A stretch of 64,000 bases of DNA from positions 1 to 64,000 of the forward strand of contig RDZD01000013.1 of the NCBI GenBank assembly GCA_004293815.1, given 5' to 3'. The notes under the pieces were generated by a model. The model worked only from the letters and a program-made list of their open reading frames with translations. It did no database searches and was not told where the DNA came from. The first letter of the stretch is position 1. Every line of letters begins with the position of its first letter. The stretch is from Cytophagales bacterium. Lineage in GTDB: Bacteria; Bacteroidota; Bacteroidia; Cytophagales; Bernardetiaceae. This document shows, one piece after another, positions 16,923-25,257 of this stretch. The position numbers and the translations under genes were made by a program.

Positions 16923-19268
16923 ATGAGCCCAATTACGCCCGAAAATACATTTAGAACTCCGTCTAACGAGGAAAAAGAACCAGAAACCCCTACAGCAGAG
17001 GCTGCTAAAAAGATTCCTGTTGCTACAGAAGAACGCTTTGTTTTGTGGTCTTACAGGCGTGTGCTTGGAGGATTTTTGATGCTTTTGGTATTGCTTCTGG
17101 GTGTTTCCTTCATTTCTTTTCTGTTTACGGGCGCATCAGACCAAAGCATAGTAGAAGGTTTGTTTTCTGTGAGTGTATCGGAGTCTGCCACTGAAGTTCA
17201 GAATTGGTTGGGCTTATTCGGTGCTTTTTGTGCGCATATTTTAGCCTATAAACTTTTTGGATTGGCTGCATTTTTATGGTTGCCTATTTTGTTTGAACTG
17301 GGCAAGTCCATGTATTTTGAAACCCCTATTCAACAATCTGTATTGAGTAAAAGAGTAGCCTTTGTTTTTGGCATAAGCGTTTGGACTAGCACTGCTTTAA
17401 GCTGGTTGGTTTACTTGTTGAGCAGCGAGAGTTTTTTCTCTTTTTATTGTGGCGGCATTGGCTGGGGTCTGATGTTGTTTCTAACGGGTCTTTTAGGTGT
17501 GGTAGGCACGCCTTTGATTTTGATAGGTGCTGCGGTTGCTTACTGGTATTTTGCTAAACCTACATGGCTTATACAAGCGAAGCCAGAAAACAAAGACACT
17601 TCTTCAGAAAATAAACAAAACTCTAACTCTAATAGCAGCACCAAAAATCAAGAAAATATCTCAAAGTCTGACGAAGAGAACAACAGCACAAGTACACCTG
17701 AAACTCCTCTACAAGAAACACTCATTCGCAAAGTGGGTACATACCACGAGTATGAGGTGGGCAATCAGAAAAATGGAGATAAAAGTGAGGCCAGCAACAC
17801 AGAAACAACAGAAACCAAGCCACAGAACAGATATCAAAGCAATGAGCTTGAACCAGTGTTGGAGATAGAACCCAAAGTGCTGGCAATAAATACACAAAAC
17901 TCAGAACAAGAGCTTAATCTGGAGAGCTTGTTTCAAACAGAGGAGTCCAAAACCGATGAGTCTGCGAATAACGATAAGCCGCCAGTAGGCAGCCAAGCTG
18001 TGCGCAAAACGCAAGCCTATATCATGCCTGTAGAGGCTCTGATGGGCTTCAAACTACCAGAGCTATCTTTGCTCAAAGACGTAAGTGTGAAGGTAGACCC
18101 AGTGGATATGCGCGAATTGGAAGATAACAAAGCCAATATTGTTCGTACATTGCAAAACTTTAAAGTCCTTCTCGAGGATATCAAGGCTACTGTAGGCCCT
18201 ACTGTTACGCTCTATGAACTTTGGCCTGCACAAGGAGTCAAAATCTCACAAATCAGAAACTTAGAAGACGATATCGCTCTCAACCTCAAAGCTTTAGGTA
18301 TTCGTATCATCGCCCCTATGCCTGGCAAAGGCACTATTGGCTTGGAAGTGCCCAACAAAAAGCGAGAGATGGTAACCCTCAAAGAGCTTTTAGAATCACC
18401 CAAGTTTAAAGATTCCAAAAAGGAATTGCCAATTGCTTTAGGCAAAAATATCTCTAACGAAATTATTGTTACAGACCTAACCAAAATGCCTCACTTGCTC
18501 ATAGCTGGTGCAACGGGTCAGGGCAAGTCTGTGGGTATCAATGTTCTGATTGCCTCTTTGTTGTATAAAAAACATCCTGGCGAACTAAAGTTTGTTCTCA
18601 TAGATCCTAAAAAAGTAGAGTTTTCGCTTTATAACAAATTAGAGAAGCATTATTTAGCCAAACTCTCTAACAGCGCAGAGGCCGTAGTTACAGACGCTGC
18701 AGATGCTGTACAAACACTCAATGCTTTGGTGGTAGAAATGAATGACCGTTACGACCTCTTAAAAGCTGCGGACTGCCGTCAGGTAACAGAGTACAATGCC
18801 AAAATAGCCCAAAACAAGTTAGAGCTACAAAAAGGACATAGATTTTTACCTTATATCGTTGTAGTTATTGACGAGTTGGCTGACTTAATGATCACTATAA
18901 GCAAAGATATAGAAAAGCCTATTGCGCGTTTGGCACAAATGGCGCGTGCCATAGGCATACACTTGGTTGTGGCTACTCAACGCCCCTCGGTAAACGTCAT
19001 AACGGGTGTGATTAAAGCCAACTTCCCTGCTCGAATGGCATTTAGGGTAAGTTCTAAAGTGGACTCACGTGTTATTCTTGACGTGAACGGTGCAGATCAG
19101 CTGGTAGGTCAGGGTGATATGTTGCTCTCGAATGGTTCTGACATTATGCGTTTACAGTGTGCATTCATTGACACTCAAGAGGTGGAAGGCTTGTGCGATT
19201 CTATCTTTAAACAAGAAGGTTACGAAACAGCCTACCCTTTGCCTGATTTAGCTGAAACATCTAGCTAA
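16923..19268 (+). CDS. ftsK: FtsK/SpoIIIE-type DNA translocase lacking the gamma domain
   Basis: The 781-residue protein has several hydrophobic segments in the first 220 residues, an acidic low-complexity linker (about 225-360), then the alpha and beta motor domains. Walker A is GATGQGKS (529-536) and Walker B is VVVIDELADLM (about 648-658). Later landmarks are VVATQRPSVNVITG and IMRLQCAFIDT. The motor pumps DNA through the septum during division. In most homologues about 60-80 residues of a winged-helix gamma domain follow the segment IFKQEGYETAYPLP; here the protein stops about ten residues later. The 71 bases to the next gene cannot encode one in any frame. Confidence 0.93.
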   Translation: MSPITPENTFRTPSNEEKEPETPTAEAAKKIPVATEERFVLWSYRRVLGGFLMLLVLLLGVSFISFLFTGASDQSIVEGLFSVSVSESATEVQNWLGLFGAFCAHILAYKLFGLAAFLWLPILFELGKSMYFETPIQQSVLSKRVAFVFGISVWTSTALSWLVYLLSSESFFSFYCGGIGWGLMLFLTGLLGVVGTPLILIGAAVAYWYFAKPTWLIQAKPENKDTSSENKQNSNSNSSTKNQENISKSDEENNSTSTPETPLQETLIRKVGTYHEYEVGNQKNGDKSEASNTETTETKPQNRYQSNELEPVLEIEPKVLAINTQNSEQELNLESLFQTEESKTDESANNDKPPVGSQAVRKTQAYIMPVEALMGFKLPELSLLKDVSVKVDPVDMRELEDNKANIVRTLQNFKVLLEDIKATVGPTVTLYELWPAQGVKISQIRNLEDDIALNLKALGIRIIAPMPGKGTIGLEVPNKKREMVTLKELLESPKFKDSKKELPIALGKNISNEIIVTDLTKMPHLLIAGATGQGKSVGINVLIASLLYKKHPGELKFVLIDPKKVEFSLYNKLEKHYLAKLSNSAEAVVTDAADAVQTLNALVVEMNDRYDLLKAADCRQVTEYNAKIAQNKLELQKGHRFLPYIVVVIDELADLMITISKDIEKPIARLAQMARAIGIHLVVATQRPSVNVITGVIKANFPARMAFRVSSKVDSRVILDVNGADQLVGQGDMLLSNGSDIMRLQCAFIDTQEVEGLCDSIFKQEGYETAYPLPDLAETSS

Positions 19269-19339
19269 AATTACAATGTAAGCCCTAGAGATGTGCTCTA
19301 GCCTCAGTTCTAAACTTACAGACCTGACTATTGTATTCT

Positions 19340-20317
19340 TTAAAAGAGATTGCGCCAAGTGCCCTTCACAAAATTGTATTTAAAGGTGCTCGGCAAAGCA
19401 TAGAACCAATATTTATTCATATTTACAGCAAAAGAAGGCTGCATATAACAGTTAATAACGCAGCCTTGGCAGGCTTCTAAACGGCCTTCCTTTGCTATAA
19501 GTCCTTGAACTTCTTGACTTTGGTACACCTCTTCTAAGTTATTATTCAGAGGGTAGTGTTTACTGCCCAAATGATAACAAGGCACAATCAAATCATTATG
19601 AGGCCCTATTACTACCGTGCTGCTTCCTGCCTTGCAGACGGGTTTTTGAATTTGATTGCCGCCAGCTTCACGCAACTTTAAAAAAGCATCATTCACATAT
19701 ACCAGTTTTTTGCGCCCCCAGCGTTTCAAATCTTGTAGCGCGCTAAGAGAAAGTCCTTCCTTGCTGTCAATGTTGTTGTAACCGAAAATAGGATTCAGGA
19801 TTAACAAAAGCTTATTTGGCAGACAAATGTTTTTCCAAATTGCTTCTATTTCGCTCATATTTCCATTCCATACAGTGAATAAAATATCGGGTCTTTCACC
19901 CAAACTAAGAGCCAAAGGAATGCTTTCCATAATAGCTTCAAAACAAGCTGCACCACGTATTTCGTTATGGGCTTGGGCGGTGGATGCGTCTAAAGAAAAA
20001 TGAAGCATATCCACTAAGCCTTTGAGCTGACGAGCAAATTTAGGATACCTTAAACCATTGGTTGTTAAGGTTGTAATGAACTGTTTTTGCTTGGCCAAAG
20101 CCAGCAGTTCAGCTATTTGTGGATGTAAAAGTGGTTCCCCCCCTGTAAAGTCCACCACTTTTACTCCCATACGTTTGAGCGCGTCTAGATTCTGGTTTGC
20201 TTCGCTCAACTTGATAAAAGGGGAGGGTTTTTCCCAAATATCGCAGAAGTGACAAGTGGCATTACATCGGTAAGTAACATAGTAGTTACACAGAACAGGG
20301 TGTTTGATGAGACGCAT
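19340..20317 (-). CDS. Radical SAM protein with C-terminal cysteine cluster
   Basis: The 325-residue protein carries the radical SAM signature CNATCHFC (Cys18, Cys22, Cys25) that binds a 4Fe-4S cluster and S-adenosylmethionine, followed by the GGEP motif in VDFTGGEPLLHP. The C-terminal third contains further cysteines in KPVCKAG, VPCYHLG and EACQGCVINC, which suggest a SPASM- or twitch-type auxiliary cluster. Such enzymes often modify peptides or cofactors. No small precursor peptide gene is obvious beside it, so the substrate is unknown. It is transcribed on its own. Confidence 0.88.
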   Translation of the reverse strand: MRLIKHPVLCNYYVTYRCNATCHFCDIWEKPSPFIKLSEANQNLDALKRMGVKVVDFTGGEPLLHPQIAELLALAKQKQFITTLTTNGLRYPKFARQLKGLVDMLHFSLDASTAQAHNEIRGAACFEAIMESIPLALSLGERPDILFTVWNGNMSEIEAIWKNICLPNKLLLILNPIFGYNNIDSKEGLSLSALQDLKRWGRKKLVYVNDAFLKLREAGGNQIQKPVCKAGSSTVVIGPHNDLIVPCYHLGSKHYPLNNNLEEVYQSQEVQGLIAKEGRLEACQGCVINCYMQPSFAVNMNKYWFYALPSTFKYNFVKGTWRNLF

Positions 20318-20354
20318 AACTTATACTCAGAGGGTACAAACGAAAGCTTAGAAG

Positions 20355-20397
20355 AAACCCCAAAAAAGTGTTTTTACGACTCTTTTGGGGTGTTTTT
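20355..20397 (-). terminator. Terminator of the bacilliredoxin gene
   Basis: AACCCCAAAAAAGTG and the facing CTCTTTTGGGGT form a stem of about 12 pairs between the stop of the bacilliredoxin gene (20441) and the start of the radical SAM gene. The plus strand continues with GTTTTT. Confidence 0.65.
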
Positions 20398-20440
20398 ATG
20401 GCTGATAAGCCCATCAATTCAAACAGCAAGCTGCTTGAAT

Positions 20441-20863
20441 TTAACAATGTTCTTCAAAGACTTCCTTGAGGTGCTCTGCAATAATGTGTGCAGGCCGTCC
20501 CTCTATTTGATGACGCTCCACAAAGTGTACCAGCTCACCATTCTTAAAAAGGGCTATAGCAGGCGAAGAGGGTGGGTAAGGCATCAAGTATTCGCGAACT
20601 TTAGATGTAGCTTCTTTGTCTACACCCGCAAAAACAGTGGCCAAATTAGTGGGTTTTTTAACCGCTTCTTTGATTGCCATCTTCACACCAGGACGTGCTG
20701 CTCCTGCTGCGCAACCACATACAGAGTTTACAACCAAAAGCGTAGTGCCTTCGGTATTATCTAAAAGCTCGGCCACTGAACTGGCGGCTGTAAGATCTTG
20801 AAAGCCTACGCTCATCAGATCCTGCTTCATGGGGGCGGTCAGATACTCGGGATAACTCGACAT
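20441..20863 (-). CDS. BrxA/BrxB-family bacilliredoxin
   Basis: The 140-residue thioredoxin-fold protein has the CGC motif at 49-51 in VVNSVCGCAAGAARPG, the signature of the YphP/YqiW family. In Firmicutes these remove bacillithiol from mixed disulfides on proteins. In Bacteroidota the thiol partner may be bacillithiol or another low-molecular-weight thiol. The rest of the chain (ATVFAGVDKEAT, YPPSSPAIALFKNGELV) matches full-length homologues. It is cytosolic. Confidence 0.93.
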   Translation of the reverse strand: MSSYPEYLTAPMKQDLMSVGFQDLTAASSVAELLDNTEGTTLLVVNSVCGCAAGAARPGVKMAIKEAVKKPTNLATVFAGVDKEATSKVREYLMPYPPSSPAIALFKNGELVHFVERHQIEGRPAHIIAEHLKEVFEEHC

Positions 20864-21270
20864 GAGGTTTGTTTAATTTTTTTTTGAACTACAAATTTAC
20901 AACAAGAAACCAATATAAAAACACGATGCTGTCAAAAATGTTCAGCAAAATAATAAATTTAATCCCTTCTTTTTGTAATACGAACTTTTGTCTGTTTACA
21001 AAATACTGCCAAACAGGCTAAAAATTCTATTTGGCGGCTTGATAATGGATTAAAAGATTAAGAAAAGTCCTATCTGCTCATAACCAATGCTGCCATCATC
21101 TCCACATACAAAGCCGCCTCAAGAACTTTTCAATACAATTTTTTTATACTTTATGAAGTTATCGTATATTTGCGGTCTGTAAGAAATATGCTGCGGGTTT
21201 TGTAGCTGTTTTTTGTGTTGATTTCTGCCAATTGTATGTTTCAAATCTTATCAAAAGAGATTTATAAGCC
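20864..21270. other. Divergent intergenic region upstream of ffh
   Basis: This 407-base AT-rich gap holds a -7 box for ffh at 21165-21172 and presumably the bacilliredoxin promoter. I found no tRNA-like fold, small open frame with protein character, or repeat. Confidence 0.5.
21165..21172 (+). promoter_or_regulatory. Promoter -7 box for ffh
   Basis: TATATTTG is a perfect TAnnTTTG box, about 98 bases before the ffh ATG. No convincing -33 TTG is present. Confidence 0.45.
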
Positions 21271-22656
21271 ATGTTTGATAATTTAAGTTCCCGCCTAAAC
21301 CAAGCCATTAAGAACCTCAAAGGTCATGGCAAGATAACAGATGTAAACGTTGCAACTACGATAAAGGAAATTAGGCGTGCGTTGGTAGACGCAGACGTAA
21401 ATTATAAAGTGGCCAAAGAAATTACAGATGAAATCAAGCAAGAAGCACTAGGCCGTGAAGTATTGATTGCCGTTAAGCCTGGTGAACTTTTCGTAAAAAT
21501 TGTATACGAAAAACTTACCGACTTGATGGGCGGCATCAAAACCGATATCAGCCTTCGCCAAGACGTGAATGTGATTCTGATAGCAGGCTTGAACGGTGCA
21601 GGTAAAACAACATTTACAGGTAAGCTAGCCAATTATCTCAAAAAACAGGGTCGCCAAGTATTGTTGGTGGCTTGTGACATTTACAGACCTGCCGCCACCG
21701 ATCAGCTTAAAGTTTTAGGCGAGCAAGTGGGCGTGGAAGTGTATGCAGAGCCAGAAAATCGCACCGATGCCATAGGTATAGCCGTTCGTGGTATTGAGCA
21801 TGGCAAAAAAACTGGCAAAAAAACCATCATCGTCGATACCGCTGGTCGTTTGGCTGTGGACGAAGAGTTGATGCGTGAAATTTCAGATTTGAAAAAAACA
21901 GTTAAACCTGTAGAGACTCTTTTTGTGGTAGATGCCATGACGGGTCAGGATGCAGTAAATACAGCAAAAATATTCAATGATCGCATAGACTTTGACGGCG
22001 TGGTACTTACCAAGCTCGATGGCGACTCACGAGGCGGTGCGGCATTGTCTATACGCCGTGTGGTGGAAAAACCCATCAAGTTTATCAGCACAGGCGAGAA
22101 AATGGACGCGTTGGACGTGTTTCACCCCGACCGTATGGCGCAGCGTATTCTGGGCATGGGCGACGTAATATCTCTTGTGGAACGTGCTCAACAGGCTTTT
22201 GACGAAGAAGAAGCGCAGCGAATCAATAAAAAAATACGTAAAAACCAGTTTGATTTTAACGACTTCTTGTCTCAGATTCAGCAAATCAAAAAAATGGGTA
22301 ATATCAAAGATCTCATGGCGATGATTCCTGGTATGAGCAAGATGCTTAAAGACGTGAAAATTGATGACGATGCGTTCAAACCCATTGAAGCCATTATTTT
22401 TTCTATGACTCCCAAAGAGCGTGAACAACCAGATATCATAGACAGCTCGCGGCGTAACCGCTTAGCCAAAGGCAGTGGACGCACACTAACTGAGGTCAAT
22501 AACCTTCTACGTCAATTTGATGAAATGAAAAAGATGATGAAGAAAATGAATACACAAGAGAATCCTCAGCAACAACAGCAAGCTGCGCTGGCTAAACCAG
22601 GACAGAGTTCTCTTCTTAATAAGCTCGTCAATAAAAATAAGAAAGGGAAAAGATAA
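21271..22656 (+). CDS. ffh: Signal recognition particle protein Ffh
   Basis: The 461-residue GTPase binds SRP RNA and signal sequences and delivers nascent membrane and secreted proteins to FtsY. The N domain (about 1-90) is followed by the G domain with the P-loop GLNGAGKT (106-113), DTAGRL at 189-194 and TKLDGD near 247. The M domain holds methionine-rich helices (MAMIPGMSKMLKD, EMKKMMKKMNT) and the RNA-binding SRRNRLAKGSG. The Q- and K-rich tail is normal for the phylum. It is essential. The SRP RNA gene is not in this window as far as I can see. Confidence 0.98.
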   Translation: MFDNLSSRLNQAIKNLKGHGKITDVNVATTIKEIRRALVDADVNYKVAKEITDEIKQEALGREVLIAVKPGELFVKIVYEKLTDLMGGIKTDISLRQDVNVILIAGLNGAGKTTFTGKLANYLKKQGRQVLLVACDIYRPAATDQLKVLGEQVGVEVYAEPENRTDAIGIAVRGIEHGKKTGKKTIIVDTAGRLAVDEELMREISDLKKTVKPVETLFVVDAMTGQDAVNTAKIFNDRIDFDGVVLTKLDGDSRGGAALSIRRVVEKPIKFISTGEKMDALDVFHPDRMAQRILGMGDVISLVERAQQAFDEEEAQRINKKIRKNQFDFNDFLSQIQQIKKMGNIKDLMAMIPGMSKMLKDVKIDDDAFKPIEAIIFSMTPKEREQPDIIDSSRRNRLAKGSGRTLTEVNNLLRQFDEMKKMMKKMNTQENPQQQQQAALAKPGQSSLLNKLVNKNKKGKR

Positions 22657-22791
22657 AACAGCGCGAAAAGTTTAAAGCTGTCAATAAGAGAGCCTGAGAA
22701 ACCTCTCTCTGTTTGATAGATTGTGTAAAAATATTGTTCTAGCAATTTGTATTTTTATAGAGAATGATGTTTTTATCAATGCAAATTTTTG

Positions 22792-22799
22792 TACTTTTG
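22792..22799 (+). promoter_or_regulatory. Promoter -7 box for the bifunctional nuclease gene
   Basis: TACTTTTG matches TAnnTTTG and lies 25 bases before the GTG start at 22825. Confidence 0.5.
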
Positions 22800-22824
22800 T
22801 ACTTAAAATATACAATATTGTTCT

Positions 22825-23481
22825 GTGGCTAAAATAAAGTTGGAAATAGTTGGGCTATCATCAAGCCAATCACAAGCAGGCTCATTCGCCCTTATACTTG
22901 GCGAAGAGGGTCGGCTAAGACGTTTACCTATCATTATCGGCATGTTTGAGGCGCAAGCAATTGCTTTAGAAATTGAAAGAATTGTATCTTCACGCCCCGT
23001 CACACACGATTTGTTTAAAAGTTTTGCCCAAAACTTTCATTTTACACTTCAAGAAGTCATTATTTCAGACATCAGAGACGGTATTTTTTATGCTGAAATG
23101 ATTTGCTTGGACAGTAGAGATGGTCGAATCATTACCATAGACGCCCGCCCCTCAGATGCCATTGCCATAGGTATTCGCTTTAAAGTTCCCATTTATACCT
23201 ATGAGTCCATTATAGACGAGGCTGGTATTGTGCTCAGCTCCTCAGAGGCTGAAACACCCAACATCTCCGAAGAAGAAGAAAAAGATACAGAACAAGAAGC
23301 CAGACACATCGTCAGGCCCGACTCTCCCGCCCAGACCACTAACATACACGGACGGCCTACCAAACTCAGCGACTACACAGACGAGCAGCTTGAGAGTATG
23401 CTTGGTGAAGCCATTGAAAACGAAGATTACGAAAAAGCCGCCACTATTCGCGACGAGCTGAACAAACGCGGCAAAAGCTAA
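22825..23481 (+). CDS. Bifunctional nuclease (DUF151) protein with a C-terminal UVR motif
   Basis: The 218-residue protein starts at GTG; a -7 box 25 bases upstream fits this choice. Residues 1-135 form the DUF151 bifunctional nuclease domain (for example LPIIIGMFEAQAIALEIE and DARPSDAIAIGIRF). Related proteins in plants cleave RNA and DNA. A linker rich in Glu and Pro leads to a UVR-type helical hairpin, SDYTDEQLESMLGEAIENED, followed by YEKAATIRDELNKR. That motif, found in UvrB/UvrC and ClpC, mediates protein contacts. The cellular role is not established. Confidence 0.88.
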   Translation: MAKIKLEIVGLSSSQSQAGSFALILGEEGRLRRLPIIIGMFEAQAIALEIERIVSSRPVTHDLFKSFAQNFHFTLQEVIISDIRDGIFYAEMICLDSRDGRIITIDARPSDAIAIGIRFKVPIYTYESIIDEAGIVLSSSEAETPNISEEEEKDTEQEARHIVRPDSPAQTTNIHGRPTKLSDYTDEQLESMLGEAIENEDYEKAATIRDELNKRGKS

Positions 23482-23632
23482 GATTTATTATAATCCTGCT
23501 TCCTTGACTTGTTCTTTGGCTTTGATTAAAGCTTAGCCAAATAAGTTGAAGCTGTGCGTAAAGCTTGAATTTTGGGCTTTTAAAGCTGGAGTTATATACC
23601 AGCCATGCAAAACACTTAACCAACAATTTATA

Positions 23633-24511
23633 ATGTTAAAATCCATGACGGGCTATGGGCTGGCCAAAACAGAAACCGAACAGTTTCTGCTCGCCCTAGA
23701 AATCAAAACGCTTAATTCAAAAAACTTTGATTTAACTTTCCGAATGCCTTCAGTTTTTTATAGCAAAGAACTTGAAATGAGGCAATTGATTGCAGAAGCT
23801 TTGGAGCGTGGCAAAGTGTCTGTCAGTATCAAACTGGAGCAGCAAAATGCCAGTAATATTGCTTCACGTTTGAATAAAAACTTGATCGCTGCCTGCTATA
23901 GCACACTTTCAGAACTGGCAAATAGCCTAGGAGGGACTAAAGAAGGACTGTTTTCGGCCATTTTACAACTCCCTGACATCATTCAGCAGTCCGATAACGA
24001 CCCGAATATAGAAAACTTTTGGCCTCAACTCCAGATACTGTTAAAAGAAGCCCTTAAAGGCTGCAATGCATTTAGGCAAAAAGAAGGTGCTTTGATAGAA
24101 GAGCATCTCCAGATGTGCCTTTCGCAAATCCAAAGCAAGCATACCTGCATTGCTCAACAGGCTTCCAAGCGCATAGAGCGTGTTCGCGAAAAATTACAAA
24201 AACAGCTTCAAGAACTTGGTAACAGCCTCAACTATGATGCAAACAGACTGGAACAGGAACTCATTTTTTATATAGAGCGTTTAGATATCAGTGAAGAAAT
24301 CATGCGTTTGCAGGCTCATCTTAATCTATTTGAAGAAACCTTAAAACTTCCAGAGTCTAGTGGGCGTAAACTTGGTTTTGTGGTTCAGGAAATAGGCCGC
24401 GAAATTAATACCATAGGCGCGAAAGCCAACGATTCACTTATGCAGCACGATGTGGTAATTATGAAAGACGAGCTTGAGAAAATCAAGGAACAACTGGCTA
24501 ATGTTCTCTAG
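23633..24511 (+). CDS. yicC: YicC-family endoribonuclease
   Basis: The 292-residue protein begins at the ATG at 23633 with LKSMTGYGLAKTE, the family hallmark. The frame is open for 29 residues before it, but these do not match. The N-terminal YicC-like domain is followed by the DUF1732 C-terminal domain with RLEQELIFYIERLDISEEI and GRKLGFVVQEIGREINTIGAK. E. coli YicC is an endoribonuclease acting on small RNA and mRNA. It overlaps no gene, and tsaB starts 4 bases after its stop, so the two are probably one transcript. Confidence 0.95.
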   Translation: MLKSMTGYGLAKTETEQFLLALEIKTLNSKNFDLTFRMPSVFYSKELEMRQLIAEALERGKVSVSIKLEQQNASNIASRLNKNLIAACYSTLSELANSLGGTKEGLFSAILQLPDIIQQSDNDPNIENFWPQLQILLKEALKGCNAFRQKEGALIEEHLQMCLSQIQSKHTCIAQQASKRIERVREKLQKQLQELGNSLNYDANRLEQELIFYIERLDISEEIMRLQAHLNLFEETLKLPESSGRKLGFVVQEIGREINTIGAKANDSLMQHDVVIMKDELEKIKEQLANVL

Positions 24512-24515
24512 TAAA

Positions 24516-25244
24516 ATGGAAAATTCTCCTAAGGTCATTTTGAGCTTGGATACAGCCACAGAGGTTTGCTCTGTGGCTCTTCATACCCTTGAAGGCCAGT
24601 TACTTGGCGAGTCTGTCCTCTACACAAGCAAGTCCCATGCGTCGTTCCTGATGCCGCAAATAGCTAACTTGTATCATTACACACGTACTGAGCGCGTACA
24701 AACAGCTGCCGTGGCTTTTGGCAAAGGGCCAGGCTCTTATACGGGTTTGCGTATTGGGGTTTCCACAGCCAAGGGGCTAGCACAAGCTCTAGATGTGCCG
24801 CTTTTGGCTGTAGACTCTCTGGCTGCTATGACACATTCAGTACAAGCTATGTTGCCATTTTGGCCAGAAAACAGTTGGTTTGTGCCCATGATTGATGCAC
24901 GCCGCATGGAAGTATACATGAGCATTTACGACAAGCATTTACAAGAAATTGCTCCTGCACGCGCACAAGTGCTAGAAGCCAATACTTTTGCTACAGAACT
25001 TGCCGAGCACCATCTCTATTTTTTTGGAAACGGTGCAGACAAATATCGCAGTCTAATGACAGAGCAAGCTAAAGTCGTGTTTTTGAGTAACATTCACACC
25101 CATGCTAGAGGAGTGGGAGAACTTGCCATTGAGATGTATAAACAACAGCAATACGCTGATTTAGCTTATTGTACGGCCTTTTACCTTAAAAATTTTGAGG
25201 CTGGCAAACCCAAAAGCATAGAAGACTATTTCAAAAAGAAATAA
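24516..25244 (+). CDS. tsaB: tRNA threonylcarbamoyladenosine biosynthesis protein TsaB
   Basis: The 242-residue ASKHA-fold protein is the partner that stabilises TsaD in making the t6A modification at position 37 of ANN-decoding tRNAs. Landmarks are ILSLDTATEVCSVAL at the N-terminus, SHASFLMPQI, and FGKGPGSYTGLRIGVSTAKG. The ATG at 24516 is chosen because it precedes the first conserved strand; an ATG at 24501 overlapping yicC is possible. TsaD itself is not in the window. The gene ends 13 bases from the convergent beta-helix gene. Confidence 0.95.
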   Translation: MENSPKVILSLDTATEVCSVALHTLEGQLLGESVLYTSKSHASFLMPQIANLYHYTRTERVQTAAVAFGKGPGSYTGLRIGVSTAKGLAQALDVPLLAVDSLAAMTHSVQAMLPFWPENSWFVPMIDARRMEVYMSIYDKHLQEIAPARAQVLEANTFATELAEHHLYFFGNGADKYRSLMTEQAKVVFLSNIHTHARGVGELAIEMYKQQQYADLAYCTAFYLKNFEAGKPKSIEDYFKKK

Positions 25245-25257
25245 AAGTTGAAAGAGT

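Noticed and set aside
20249-20764. Plus-strand frame of 171 codons over the radical SAM start and the bacilliredoxin gene
   Set aside because: It overlaps two well-supported minus-strand genes and shows no domain or signal.
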